Positions 1 to 12,732 of a stretch of 64,000 nucleotides of DNA are shown piece after piece. Below the pieces are notes generated by a model. The model was not told where the DNA came from. It worked only from the letters and a program-made list of their open reading frames with translations, and did no database searches. The stretch is from Temnothorax longispinosus (lineage: Eukaryota > Arthropoda > Insecta > Hymenoptera > Formicidae), in assembly GCF_030848805.1 (NCBI RefSeq), contig NC_092361.1, positions 2,976,001 to 3,040,000 of the forward strand. The letters are read 5' to 3'. Made by a program: the position numbers and the translations under genes. Positions within the stretch are counted from its first letter, which is position 1; each line of letters opens with the position of its first letter.

Positions 1-3000
1 GATCGCGATATTTAGTTATACTTCTTAGCTGTAAATATAGATGCGACTACTGACTCAATTTCGCATGACGTGTCTTCCTCGTCAACGTTGGAAAATAGCT
101 TGAAGAATAACGCAAAAAAAAAAAACATCAAAGATCTTCGTGAGTAAAAGTAGGTCGAGAAGTCCAGTATACTCATCGTAGGAGTAATGATCTATCCGGC
201 TTAGTATTCCACCAGGACCAAACTATCCTGAAAAGATCGGTTGATCTCAAGACGATTGTCTTGAGTGTTGGCCGAGCTTTTCGCTCCCTCGTGGTATAAC
301 TTGTCAGGTTTACCTAGATGGGCCAAGTTTCGCGAAACAACGAGAGAGAGGAAGGAGAGAACGGCTAACCTGGCGGAAAGTTTGCCGTAATTAAATTATA
401 AGGTGCTATGAGCAGCACAGCTGAATTACTTAGAGGAGATTGATGCATCGCGAAATTACAATCGCGTTTTTATTGACATTATTAGTCTATTCTCCGTAAT
501 CAGCTACCGTGTTGCAATCAATATTTCGTCTCGCACAAAAAGAGAGTGATAAATTACACTAATGACGAGATAACTGAGCTTGTTTTACGCGAGGAAATCT
601 GGGAATATATATTAAATCTGAGAGGCACAGAGAATTAAATTGATGCAAAAATCAGTTGTTTTCATTAACAACGTCACATTAGTGAGATTACCTGCAGGAC
701 CTACGCAATCTGGAGCTGTTACAATATTACACAATTTCCGTTAATTAATACAACAGTACTGTGTAACGGTGTCGTGCGCTAACAAGCGCATGCATTACTG
801 CGTTTGTAAACGAATACAAACGGAAGAAAAATCTATATCCATTTAACAAATGTAGAGAAGTTGCAGTTCCAATATTTAAACTGCAGCTCTTTGTTGTCGT
901 TTTAATATCAATTTTTTACTAAAGTATTTTTTTCCAGTGTCTACATCGATGCCGTTTGCGCAGAATAATTCGACATTTCTGCCCGCCGAGCTCTCTTCGT
1001 ATTTGCCAAAGTTCATATCGCGAACAAACATAGCATTAGCGCATCAGATGAAACAATACTAACCGATTCCCAGCTCGTCACACGAACGATAACGACTCAT
1101 TGCACGCGCAACGAAATGTGCAATTTCACTTGGAAGAACTGGCACGACCAGTAATACCAATGCTATAACCCAGTCATATTGATCCGAAGATATTCTCTCC
1201 CTCTTACTCGCCAATGTTATGTTTCATTTCCGCGACGTACATGCTAGCGACGTACACTCGCGATGTTGAATGAAAAATGTAATTTACCTGCCTGCGAAGG
1301 CCTTGAAAAGATACAATGGGAAGGTACCCTTTGCTTTACAATGAATTGGATTTACGCATACATATATTGCATATCATCGCTTGCAGTATGACAGTCTGTC
1401 ACGCCAGCTTATAGTTTTGATTCATTTTTAAAAGGACATTTTCATATAAGATTTAATCAGATTTAATTGTGTTGAAAAAGATATAGAAACGGTAATTGAT
1501 TTTACTTCAACATACATTAAATAAATTAAATACGTATGTCAGTAAATCTCTAAGGTGAGAATGAGAGATCTCAGGTAATCGATGTCCTACTCGAGGAAAG
1601 CAATTACGAGCGGACTTTATCGTGCGCAAAGTTTCGTCAATCCGCATGTGGGTACATACACTTGAGAATTGTTCGTAAGTAGTTTGTATGTAGAACTAGG
1701 GCTAGATCTTAAACGAATCAAGGTCGTCGTGGCGACCCTCAGGGGCGCATTACTATTGATCTCGCGGAAGAATCGTTGAGGGAAACAAGGCAAAATAAAG
1801 CGGCCTAGAATGAATAAGGATCACACGTCGAAATGATCGATTGCAGGTGGAATATTAAATCTAAAGGGTTGAAACGCATTTAAGTTTCTGTTGGCTGCAC
1901 GTCAGAATAGCTTGTAAATTGCATGCGAGGTAATTAATTGGGCATTTAAGCCTATGACGTTGATATTGCCATTATCGGCAAGTTCCATTATTCATGGCTA
2001 TATGCATATATAGATGACGAAAGCTCAGACATTTCTTACTAAAGCACTCTTCACTGTAAATATTTCAGCTCTTTCATCAAACCGCTTGGCGGTAATAAAA
2101 TAGATAGAATAAAACATCGGCCTTATATTCGGCGCAGTCAATATTATATTTAAATTCGAATTGAACGATGTTATAAGTATTCCCGTCACGTTGTTTCAAC
2201 ATTACGTGCCTCGATCGCGAGAGGAAGTTCGAAACAAGGTTCGAAATTGCCTGTTTTGAGCGTGAGCAAGCGTGTAACGCTCCGTCATCGTTGTTTCTAA
2301 ATTAACTTCAGCAATATACAACGATTGCAATACATTAACGTCGAAAATAAACTAACTTTTGCGATAATAAAAAAACCCATTGAGCTCTCGGATATGCGGC
2401 CGAGGTAAATAGACAGAGAATAATTTCAAAACGCCGGAGATTGATTACGAGCTACTCTCCTTCGGTAATTATATCTCCCCCTACTTCTTCCCCCGTGATA
2501 AATGCGAGACGTTCTAATTAATGGGCGGTTTATCGGACGCGTCGGATGAGAAACAAATTTCGGGACGGATACGTCAAGTCACTGTATCGTTAACGATCCA
2601 CTACTTCCCGCGCGTCGCGTCGCGTTGCGGGAAAACTGAGTTTCGTCAAGTTGTTCGAAAAACAAAATTGCAATATATTACTATTTTATATTGAGATCCG
2701 TTCATGGGATTTGCGAATTGCAAACAACGTAGCGATTTGTTATGTTAACCACGGTTTACAGAGCCACTATATACGCCAACTTCAATCCGGAGTTGCAACT
2801 AGCTACTCGACAAGCAAACGCGTTGCAACATTGATCGAATAATTAGCGTGTAATGTTACGCATATATACGCGAAGGTAAATACGAAATCGGTGAAATAAG
2901 GTGAGTAAACAGTCTCTCATTCCGTCATGCCTGTAGTTTATCTTGCATGTAAATACCTATGTGCCGCTGGTACAACCTGGTGCAGGAAAATGTCAAAATT

Positions 3001-6000
3001 CAAGCATGGAATCGCTTATTCATGTCGTACGGTCAGCACGCTCTTAGAGCGTCGCAGTAGCCATTCCGTTTAAACGCAATTTGGCGATTCCTGCGCAGCT
3101 ATGTTGTAATGTCGCACGGTGTGCGTCAAAGGGTACGTAATTGATGGGAAATTAATCCCATCCCATCCCTCCCTCGGCCGTCGTATATAACCAGGCAAGT
3201 AACTAAGCGATTGAACAAGTAACTGGATTATCATGTCGTTTCTTTAATCTATGACATGTTGACCATATCGACGTATAAACTTCTCTTTTCTGCTGTCTCT
3301 TTTAGTATCGCCGTCTTTGTTTGTCGAAAACATCACAAAACTTAAACTTATACATAAATATTGACTTTAAAAGAAAACGACGGTTACTATAGCTGCCGGC
3401 AGTACCTATATCGCGCGATAACACCGCATATGTGTCACTGTCGCGGTTAACGAGAGCTTTTCGTACTTTTGCAGGGATATAACCGCAGTAGCTGAGAAAT
3501 AGCGATACAAGCGAGACAATAGAACTATCCGAGATAAAACAACGCTGCCGATAACCGAAAACAATGTAGATAAATTAAACTTGGGATTTAAAAACATGGA
3601 TTTTCCCACTTCTCCTTCTATATCTTTTTTTTCTGTGAAAAAATAAGAACAAATCAATGTTGTTTCGCGGTTAGATCAATTAGCGTTTTCAAATCGCATA
3701 TTGGCGATGAAATTCGAGGTCCGGGCGTATTGTTTTCAAATCAATAGCTGTAGTAATGAACAACCGGTTGAATGACAATTTCCGAATTAATGGATGTACT
3801 CTCTCAGTGTTGTATATTGATGTAAATATGGATTTCGTAATCAGCTTATAAACAGAATCTCTGCGAAAGGCAATTAGCGCCGTGAAAGGGTCACTATATA
3901 CATGCGGGTCCAAATACAAGTTATTTCCCTTAAAATGTTTTAATTCTGTTCGAATTTCAAGGAAATATCGCGTGTGTACGGTATATAACGTCATAATTCT
4001 CTCACAAACAGGTTTCGATTTACTCCGTTTTATATTCTGCGTTTCATCTCGCGGACGCAGCAAAAGGTCTCGTTTAACGAGCCAAGGGTCGACGGTGCAC
4101 TTTACGAGTGACGTTAGAAGATCTTAAACGCAGGTAAGAGAAGAGAAAACAGAGCCGTTACTGCACTACAGCCACGATATGCAAAATGAAAGGCTTTTGT
4201 ACAGCACGGTGGCTGTATGAGCGATCAGGCTTAATTTAACTCACGATCCTCCAAGTACGTTTTGACCTTGTATTTTTTTTATCGTAATATTGTTCGTATC
4301 AAGAGAGCGGTTTAAAATTATTTTACCTAGTATTTAATCCTATTCAATATAGCAAAGCGTATAGAACATTCTATTTTTTATGTATAATATTTCCCTCGAA
4401 AATATGTATTGGCGAACTTGATATAAATTTTTCAATATCGAATGTAAATTATTAATATATATGTTAATATTTACATTTTCAAAAAAATATTATTTAAAAT
4501 ATTAAAGAATATGTTAAATATTTAAATAAATTAAATTATTATGTTTAAATATTTTCGCGACCTAATTTAAAAGTGAAAACGTATTTTGCGAACGGTGATT
4601 TTCTAAACCCTTTATGAAGATCTTTGCATGAAATTAAAAACTCGGCATTTATAATTTCATGCAAAATCTAAAAAAAATTTTATAATCAAAAGTGTAGAAT
4701 TTATCTCGACAAGTTTCGCAAAAAAATTCACTAGTTAATTACTAAACTGAATTGTTTCGTAGACTGAGAAAAGTAAATAGCAATGATTTCCGTGCAGGCC
4801 TAATTAAGAGAAGTGCAAAGAGTTCTGCGAAAATATTTCCCAAGAATTTTTCAATGCAACTTCAAGGCACAGCACCAAGAAAGATTTAATTTTTTCGTGA
4901 AAAAATATCCAACAGAAGAGGCCATACATTTAGCAAGTCACATTTTCACTCATGAGTAATTCATGTGATGTATGCTCTTCATGCATACATTAAACCCGAT
5001 TCGAGCCCGTCATGTTCGAACGCGCAAATATCGAACTGCTAAGTCTTTTTATATAAAAAAACATATCGTTTTATTAATTGACTGCGATCTGACTTTCAAA
5101 AGTTATCCTGTTACGAGAGAATATAATAGATGCACGGAGCATCTGGAAAGAAAGAAAAAAGATAAATACGATACTTCGCATCATCGAAACGGAATGTTCG
5201 TATCGATCAGAGGAAGACAATTTTATTCCTGATTGGAGTATATCTACATATAATAGTTTCAAACTGTTCCACGCGTAATTTCTCGAGGAAAGCAGCACGA
5301 GAAAGATTTCCGCATTTCCCTTGCGCGTACGTGGCTCGCGTTGTTCACCGCATTCATCGGCCGACATTTCCAGGTTGAAAGCATCGTAGACGCGCAATCT
5401 ATTTTCGAACATACGTCCCAGTTGAACGACGCCCGGTAAACGTTTGCGTACCGGCCGACAAACACATGTTTGTACTTGGAATGTGACACGACATAATTAC
5501 TGCGGTTTGCCAGAATGTTAGTCGAGAGATGCGAACGTTGCCAAATCGGGAAAGAATAATCGCGAACAAGACTTTTTCTCGCTCGGTAATTCGCTCAATA
5601 AACTTTAAATTATATAATAAAATAATAAAGTATAAAGGAGGTACATAACAATACCTTTTACATAATGGCGATTCTATATAGTGCGTGCCTCTGCATCGAC
5701 GTATTTCCACGAAACAAGAGACTGTTACGAGAAAAGCAAAATGTAACATGTTTGAACTGTGTGGAAATTAAAGTTATCGCGTTTTCAGCTTTATGCGCCG
5801 AAAATAACTAAAGATAACGCTACGCGGCGCTTTCAAGAAAATGAGAGACGATACTGGTTCCTCGGATAAAACAGGGTAATTATTACAAAGAGAACAAAGC
5901 GCTTGTAATATTCAGCATTATTCAATTAACTACTTTTATAAAATAAATTAGCTTCTAAGTTCGCGTCGATAAAATTTGTAAAACATTAACGTTATATAAT

Positions 6001-7077
6001 ATTTCATAACTTTTAATTTATATTTCTAAAGTATTAAACCATGCACTTAAAAAAAAAGATATTATCGTTATATATAAACAATATAATTTCCAAAATCAAA
6101 GATAATAATGTATACAAACGTAATGCGTGCACATATAGAATTGTCTGTTCAATCATATCATTATGTAATTGATATCATCGCAGTAGTAATGCGCAACATT
6201 AAACGCGCCATGTATAGCAATCGTGAAACACACAGATATTTCTATATATCCGCAGGGCTTTATGAACAAGAGGTAGAATATTCTAACGTAAACAAAACGA
6301 ACACTATATTCCTGGTAGTTCGATCAAACAGCATCAAATTAATTTTAAACATGCCTGAAACGCGCACGATTCGCATCACAAAGAGAAGTTAGTCTGCGGT
6401 AAATGCGCTTCTCTCTACTTACGAGTGACAAGAACAATTACGGTTGACTTGGCGGTAGGGCTACAATGCAGGCTCTTTGTCGGAAAGTTTTATGGGAGCA
6501 TTGCGTCTTTAACAAAACCATGAACTTCTCACAGAGAAGTCAAAAGCAATTACTTCTCCTTCTTGAGATTACATTAATAGATAATAATTTGCTATTCTTG
6601 TTTATAAGAAAGAATTTAGAAATTTATACCGTAATTTTTATTTTGAATATAAAAAACCTTGACAATTTAATATCGAGAGAAAAAATTTGGAATGTTATGC
6701 TATTTTCGCGTTTCACGTTAGTTAATAATTTTTTTAACAAAAAAGCTGTATGAATTCGTAAATCAAAGCCTTTATGTTTGATTCACACATGCAGTTGATG
6801 AGAAATTACATCGTGGTAATATCGTTGCAACATCAACATGCGCAACTACACAGAGCACTACGCGTTTCATATATAATTTTGTGTTTACTCTGTAGCAAAT
6901 CCAATTCATCGTAATGAAATAATAATAATTCACATCGCAATAATTGGCATTCCGGTGGGATTAGCGCGGTAGATAATAAATATTAGATATTTTTCCGGAG
7001 ACGTATCCACAAAATCGAGTCATCGTAATTGCATAAACGTATGTTATCTCTGGCTTTGTTAACAAATCGCGTATTCA
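1..7077. other. Noncoding, presumed dunce intron
   Basis: AT-rich with no convincing exon. I looked for the shared PDE4 exon (FDVDNG, then RRESFLYRSD-type sequence) on the minus strand and did not find it. A 124-codon minus-strand frame (3689-4063) is within chance for this composition. A TATATAA occurs at about 3184. Confidence 0.6.
4618..4669. repeat. Short hairpin, about 18-bp stem
   Basis: AGATCTTTGCATGAAATTA and TAATTTCATGCAAAATCT form a stem with one or two mismatches and a loop of about 15 nt. The stem is shorter than a typical microRNA precursor. Confidence 0.5.
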
Positions 7078-7140
7078 TTTAACCCGTTCGTTGTTTAACC
7101 TGTCCGTTGTTTAACCCGCTCGTTGTTTAATCTGTTCGCG
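7078..7140. repeat. 16-bp tandem repeat, four copies
   Basis: Four imperfect copies of TTTAACCCGTTCGTTG occur head to tail; the last is the most diverged. The array lies in the presumed intron, about 165-225 nt past the donor of the 7.3-kb exon. Confidence 0.85.
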
Positions 7141-7303
7141 AATTTACGCAATGAATTTCCATCGATTTTTACCAATTCCATTATTTTTTCACAAGCCGAT
7201 ACACCGGAAAACAGTTAACACGGGGCATTACGAGCGATCGCCTCGAGCTACCTCGGAAACACGAACACAATGGAGCAGGAAATTCGATCAGTCAACTACT
7301 CAC

Positions 7304-8289
7304 TCTAGAAAGACCTCGGATTCGCTTCGGGGCAACACCAACCTCGGCAATACGATGGCCTTCTTGCGCCGGCTCTTGAGCGTCTGCGAGGCGAATTGGA
7401 ACTCGGACGTCTGCAGGGGCGAGTGCGGGCTCAGGATCGTAATTTTGCGGTCGCTACCGCCCGGACTGGTCAGGGAGAACATGCTGGTCGGTGGCGGCAA
7501 GCTCAGGTGCTGCGGTATCTTTCTCTCCAAGCCGGTGTTGGCGAACAGGCCGCGTCTGACCTCGGCGTTCAGGCTTTCCTCCCGATGGAGATTTTCGCTG
7601 CTCTTCGACTCGACCGTCACGATCCTGCGCACGTCCCTCGTGGACGACGTCAAGAAACTTCTGTAGTGACTCCTGGACGAGCCTATGTGCAGCTCCGAGG
7701 ACGAGGACAGCGACTCCATCGACTTGGAGTCCTCGCTGTAACGATCGTCGGCGCTCAGGAAATTTCTCGACGTTCGCAGGCTCTCCATCGATCTGGCGGT
7801 CACTTGGCTGCTGACACCGCCAGCCGTCAACAAGTGCTGTTGCTGCTGGCGTTGCTGTTGCGTTGCCTGCAGCCTCGAGATGCTCTTTACCTCGGGCTCG
7901 TACTCCTCTTGGCTGGAGCTGGACTGCGGGCTGCGATTCACCATGAAGATACCCGTTCGCGAACTGTCGCTCACACGAAGAGACGACACCGTCGTTGTTT
8001 TTCTACGCTGTGATTCAGCGTCGTCCGAAATATCTAGAGAGTGACGACATTTCTCGTACAACTTGCGCGTCTTAATAGATCGCGATGCATCCTCGTCTTT
8101 CGGCAAATTCTCCACTTCGTTTTCGGACGCGCCCTCCATCGTGTCGGAATCTTCGGCCGACTCTTGCGCTCGTAATATCTGCTGACTAATTTTGGAGGCA
8201 AATTTCGAGGTAGGCGTGATGATTTTTGTAGAGAGCTGATTCACCAACGTGACCGCCTCACGCAGGTCCTCGGTATCATCATCGTCCAT
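7304..8289 (-). CDS. Large Ser-rich first coding exon, probably another dunce N-terminus
   Basis: This is the clearest coding block: 328 codons plus 2 nt on the minus strand in AT-rich surroundings. ATG 8289-8287 sits in a good context (GAAGATGG), and an in-frame TAA lies eight codons upstream. The frame ends exactly at GA|GTGAGTAG, a strong donor, in phase 2. The protein begins with a run of Asp and is low-complexity and charged. It has a Gln-rich run at about residues 143-151, two SMESL motifs (about 168-171 and 190-193), a PPP at about 265-267, and a basic KSRRKK patch at about 305-310. I see no signal peptide, membrane segment or enzyme domain. A possible 3' splice site (TGCAACAG) lies about 45 nt upstream, so a 5' UTR intron may exist. 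Assignment to dunce rests on strand, order and phase 2, not on recognised residues. It could be the first exon of a separate gene. Confidence 0.85.
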
Positions 8290-11200
8290 CTTCGCAGAAT
8301 CGCTAAATTATTCGGAAAATACGAAAACTGTTGCAGAACAAAAAAGTTTTTTTTTTCTGTGATAATGCAATGTCGCCCTCGCAAAGTGATCAGAAGATTA
8401 TTCGCAGGTGATTAATTCATCAGAATTAAACTTGTCCGTTTAGATTGTTGTAAGAGGAAACGATCGAGAATTGTCAAATTTTCAAGCAGGACGTGTTCGC
8501 GATTCCATGTGGATCTGTCGTTGACGGATTGGAACGCATCGTTCTCGGCACTTCTTTCCTTTCAACAGCATTGTGTATTTCATTTACACAATCTTGTCGC
8601 TTACCAGCCAACAAACTGAAAATCAATGTTACTTTTCAATATTTATAAAATAATTTTGTTTAATTGGAGCACCTGGAGCCACTTTCGACGTTATTTCTTG
8701 CATTCTGCTTTTTTACTTTTATTAATCCCGATAACAATTCTTAACAATGACATCATACAAAATCCATTAGTGATTAAATGTTTTATTATTGAATCTGTTA
8801 TATATTTAATTTTTAAACTTTGTTACGCTATAATAAATAATATTTTAAATAATAACAAGTTAACGAATATGTTGAACACTGTGCATGTGAGATCAAAGAG
8901 AAAACGCTAAACCGGAACGCTAAAATTAAAGCGTCGAAAGGAAAATTGAACCATCGACAGTTACGTTTAAAAAAATGTTTACTGGATGTAAATTCGTCGT
9001 TGATATTATACTTTTGTACGATAGCAATTGTACAAATTTTTGTCAATTACAGACGAGTTAATTGGTTTCAAACTACTAAAACGCAGTTATTATTTCCATG
9101 TCGCATGTTTGAAAGTACATAAAATAATCGAGTCCATCATAAATTCAGTCCATTCAGTAAATTTCATATTTTAGGAATACCATAATTTTAAATTATCAAA
9201 AAATTCAAAAACATTTACATATTGCGTTTGATCCTTTCACAGACAAAAAAGATAATTCATACTGTTCTACATAACAAAAGATTATAGCGACAATAATAGC
9301 AATTTAAATTCCTACGAAATGTGAGAAGATTTAATCAAATTTATTTATATATCCAAAATGAATAAAAGATTTTATATATGATTATTATATTCTTGACGTT
9401 TGATTTATATATGAATAAAGGCATAAATTCACGACTTAAACTCGACTATATGTTTTCACAGCAAATATTTGCATAAGATACTTGTGTGCAAAAGAAAACA
9501 AGTAAGAAACAGAAGAAATACTCAGTAAATTTAACATGTTTCCATTGGCAACGACGAATATTTTCATTCACGCGTACATTCAATTTTTTCTATGTTTGTC
9601 CGCGAATGATCATTGATCTTTCCATAAATCCAATTAATGAAACAATTGAAATCCGGTCGTAATTAAATTTCTTGCTATCGACATTTCCTCCTCCCCTCTC
9701 TCTCTTTAACCAGAACATTTATAGCTTCCGCTAGAGTTACCATGTCCATTGCGAAATTCGAGAATTAAAGCATCTGTAGGCGAAGGGCATAACTTCGAAA
9801 GCTTCGCTATCAAGTAACATGCAATTGTCGAACAAGAATTCGACACAGGCTCGCAACAATGGCCACCGGTAGAGACAATAGGTAGGTACAATAGGCGCAC
9901 TGCGGTGAAGTCATTCGATTACATCCCCCTTTAAGTTGAATGCATCTGGTTTTAGCATTTGTATCAGACAAATGTGTGAGAAACGGCCGACTGCTTTAAG
10001 TGGTAGCCATCAGGTTATTTGTGTACCTAGAACTCATCGCAGCAATCGTGAGTAACAAGCTGTTAAATCAAAAAAAGATACAGAATGTACGTCTCGACCG
10101 CATATATTCTTTCTTTCGCTGATATTTATCGCGTAAAATATCGTTTGCTTCTATGCCAAGAATTTCCTGGCTTATTTCAGGAACAAGAATTTTCTAGGTA
10201 TAAAAAAAAAGAACTTTACGCGATTTTTATATTCCATAGTCGCGAGCAAATAACGCGCGCGTTCCGAGCATTACTCACACGGACAAAGTAATTCGCGGTA
10301 TTAAGGGTCGCGTAGTTGTTGCGGCATGCAAAGCGTATTAATTAATATATGTGGGCGCGCGCATAAATTATTTCAAACAGTTGTAAACATAATGTTGTAA
10401 TCGAGACGACTATTACGTACTATAGTCTAACGTTAATAAATTTATTCCACACGTTTATCACGTTAATTGCACAGTTCACTTCGGCTAATGAGTAATACTG
10501 AGCGAAATCACGTTGCAGTGATGACGCGAATTCAACAATGAACCTGATAAAGTCGGAATATGGGATGCGACGATCATTACTGCGATCGCGTGCCGTAGCA
10601 ATAATAATCTAACGAGCAATTTCAAATCTTCGAAACAACTTCTGTGTTGATTACATCGCGCCGGAAGTCAATCAGATGGCCATTCGAGATTTCGAACGAA
10701 CTTTCTGCTAAGATTAAAAATCGGTCCAGAATAATGCCATAAATTGAAATGAATCGCTAAAATATAAGTTATAAGAATCGCGTGTAACTTACACCTGTTT
10801 CCATTCATTTTTCTTCTGATTAAAAAAGTTTCTTTGCCCGCGAGTTTCTGCTTACGGTACTTTTACAACAAGTCTCTATACATCGTTTTCATTTTATCAA
10901 TCTCTAAACCGTAATGATATGGAAAATCATAGTTAATTCGTTTACAGAGATACTTGATCTACGCGCTTAATAATTACTTATTCTAGCTATCCGGAAAGAA
11001 CGCTGATACGCTGCCACTTTTAGCAGATCGGCCGGTTTGTAAATAGATGCCAACGAATTCTGCCAAATATTTGCGAAACTTCTAGTCGTCTATATCAAAG
11101 TGCAGCAGGCAAAAACGACCTTCCTTAATTTAACGTCTAAAAACGCGCTCAAACTGCCGTTCAACATTTAATATTTGATAGTTCGTGACTGAAACCTGGA

Positions 11201-12652
11201 TATCAAACTTTGGACGTATATTCCAACTTTTTGAGCTTCAAAAAGAAAAACCGTTAAATTTCTTATTACAATTACACGTTTTTGAAAATTACACGCTAAA
11301 TTTCTTTATTAAATATTAAAACAAATTTATTTTTTAAGACTTTGAGTATCTTAATGATATAGTCTTCGCACTTGAAGTTGCGAAATTTTAGCTCTGTTTC
11401 AGCTTCTACAAAATTTCAATGTTTTTCTATCTGTGACGATGGTCTCGACGCGTAATACGAGTATTTAAACTTTCAAAAGAGATTAACGCGATGTCGTAGT
11501 TTTAATGGAAAAACAGTTTCGTAATCGGACTCCGTATCGTGAAAGCGCTATTTATTCAGAATGATCTTTTATTCTAAACTATCAAGGGCGCCCACGTTGG
11601 GACCATTCGAGCATATCTACGCTGCAGATTACGTGGCCGATTGCACGCGAGGCTTTACTAGCATTTTACTTATCGATCGCGCTTTCATGATGCATAGCGG
11701 AGCTTCCACGAAATCATCGGCAAGGAAAATCTGCACAATACAATCTCGGTATACGCTCATTGTCATTGCAATGGAATTCGAAAATTGCCGAGATCGCGCA
11801 GTTATTATGCTATTGAGATGTATTGCATTTCGTATTTGTATATCAACGTAATTATATTGGATATTATGAGTGTTATACATACTGACTAATTATATGTTCA
11901 TTATGAATATTAATGAGTATATAAATTCGCAAGTATATATAATTTGTAATTAATCACATGTCTATGTATCTGTGGAAGTTACACACATTACTTGATAATA
12001 GAAGCGTCAAAATTATAACTGAAAATTACAACAATTGAAATGTCATAAATAATGCAATAATGCAAAGAGTACATACAATAATAATTACATTAATATTTAT
12101 AAATTGAGCAACTCATAAATCATGACGTATATTTATTTTATAATCGATAGAACAGAAATACTTTCTCTAAAATAAACTTTGAATGAAAACGCTTGGAGAA
12201 TCCAGCAGTGAACCATAAACTGCACCTAAATCGTCACACAATCTGCAGCCTCTCTCTATAATCAGGGCACGTACCATAATCAGCTGCGATTGTCTCATCT
12301 CGAAAGTAGGTCGTATCAAATTCAACGAACTAATGGGTCGTGAAAAATTTCTGGGGACATGACCTTGTTCCCGGCTTAAATGAATAGCCGACCTGGCGAT
12401 TACACGACGGACAGTCACGATTTGTTAATGACCACCGGCGTGAAATCGTTCGCAGTGTTTCGTCACGAGATACAGGGCAAGGCTACACTTCACTCAGTAC
12501 GGATCCCGGGGAAACACGCCACTTCCGGTTGGAACCGTTTACCAGGCTCTATATAACGGTCTCATCGATTCCGGCAATGCACCAGCTGGCGCGCCCAGAT
12601 TAGGAGAAGCGTTGGGCTCTAGGTCAAATGGACTAGATTCTCGTCCTTTCAC
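8290..12652. other. Noncoding, intron or 5' flank of the 7.3-kb exon
   Basis: The first ~150 nt probably hold the 5' UTR of the minus-strand exon. Two minus-strand frames (9706-9900, Cys-rich; 12167-12418) read somewhat like protein but lack an ATG start and good splice sites. A plus-strand TATATAA lies near 12549. Confidence 0.5.
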
Positions 12653-12732
12653 CTGGATCCATCACGGTGCCACGCGATTTGGCCATTTTGGTCAAGCGGT
12701 AGACCGTGAGGCACTTCATCTCGAGTATACAT
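12653..12732 (-). CDS. Weak candidate short first exon, 26 codons
   Basis: ATG 12732-12730 opens 26 codons (MYTRDEVPHGLPLDQN, then GQIAWHRDGS) ending at AG|GTGAAAGG in phase 2. The donor is acceptable but not strong. The frame continues open about 40 codons upstream through a (TC)n microsatellite, so the ATG choice is by convention only. Same strand and phase as the better candidates. I cannot exclude chance. Confidence 0.25.

Noticed and set aside
1208..1242. 11-codon ATG-to-GTAAGA frame on the minus strand, phase 2
   Set aside because: Too short, modest donor, no GC island; expected by chance.
3689..4063. 124-codon minus-strand frame
   Set aside because: One or two frames of this length are expected by chance over both strands at this base composition. 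It has no splice context and no recognisable motif.
1..7300. Search for the shared PDE4 exon (FDVDNG and UCR1)
   Set aside because: No matching minus-strand sequence was found, so the shared exons are placed outside the window.
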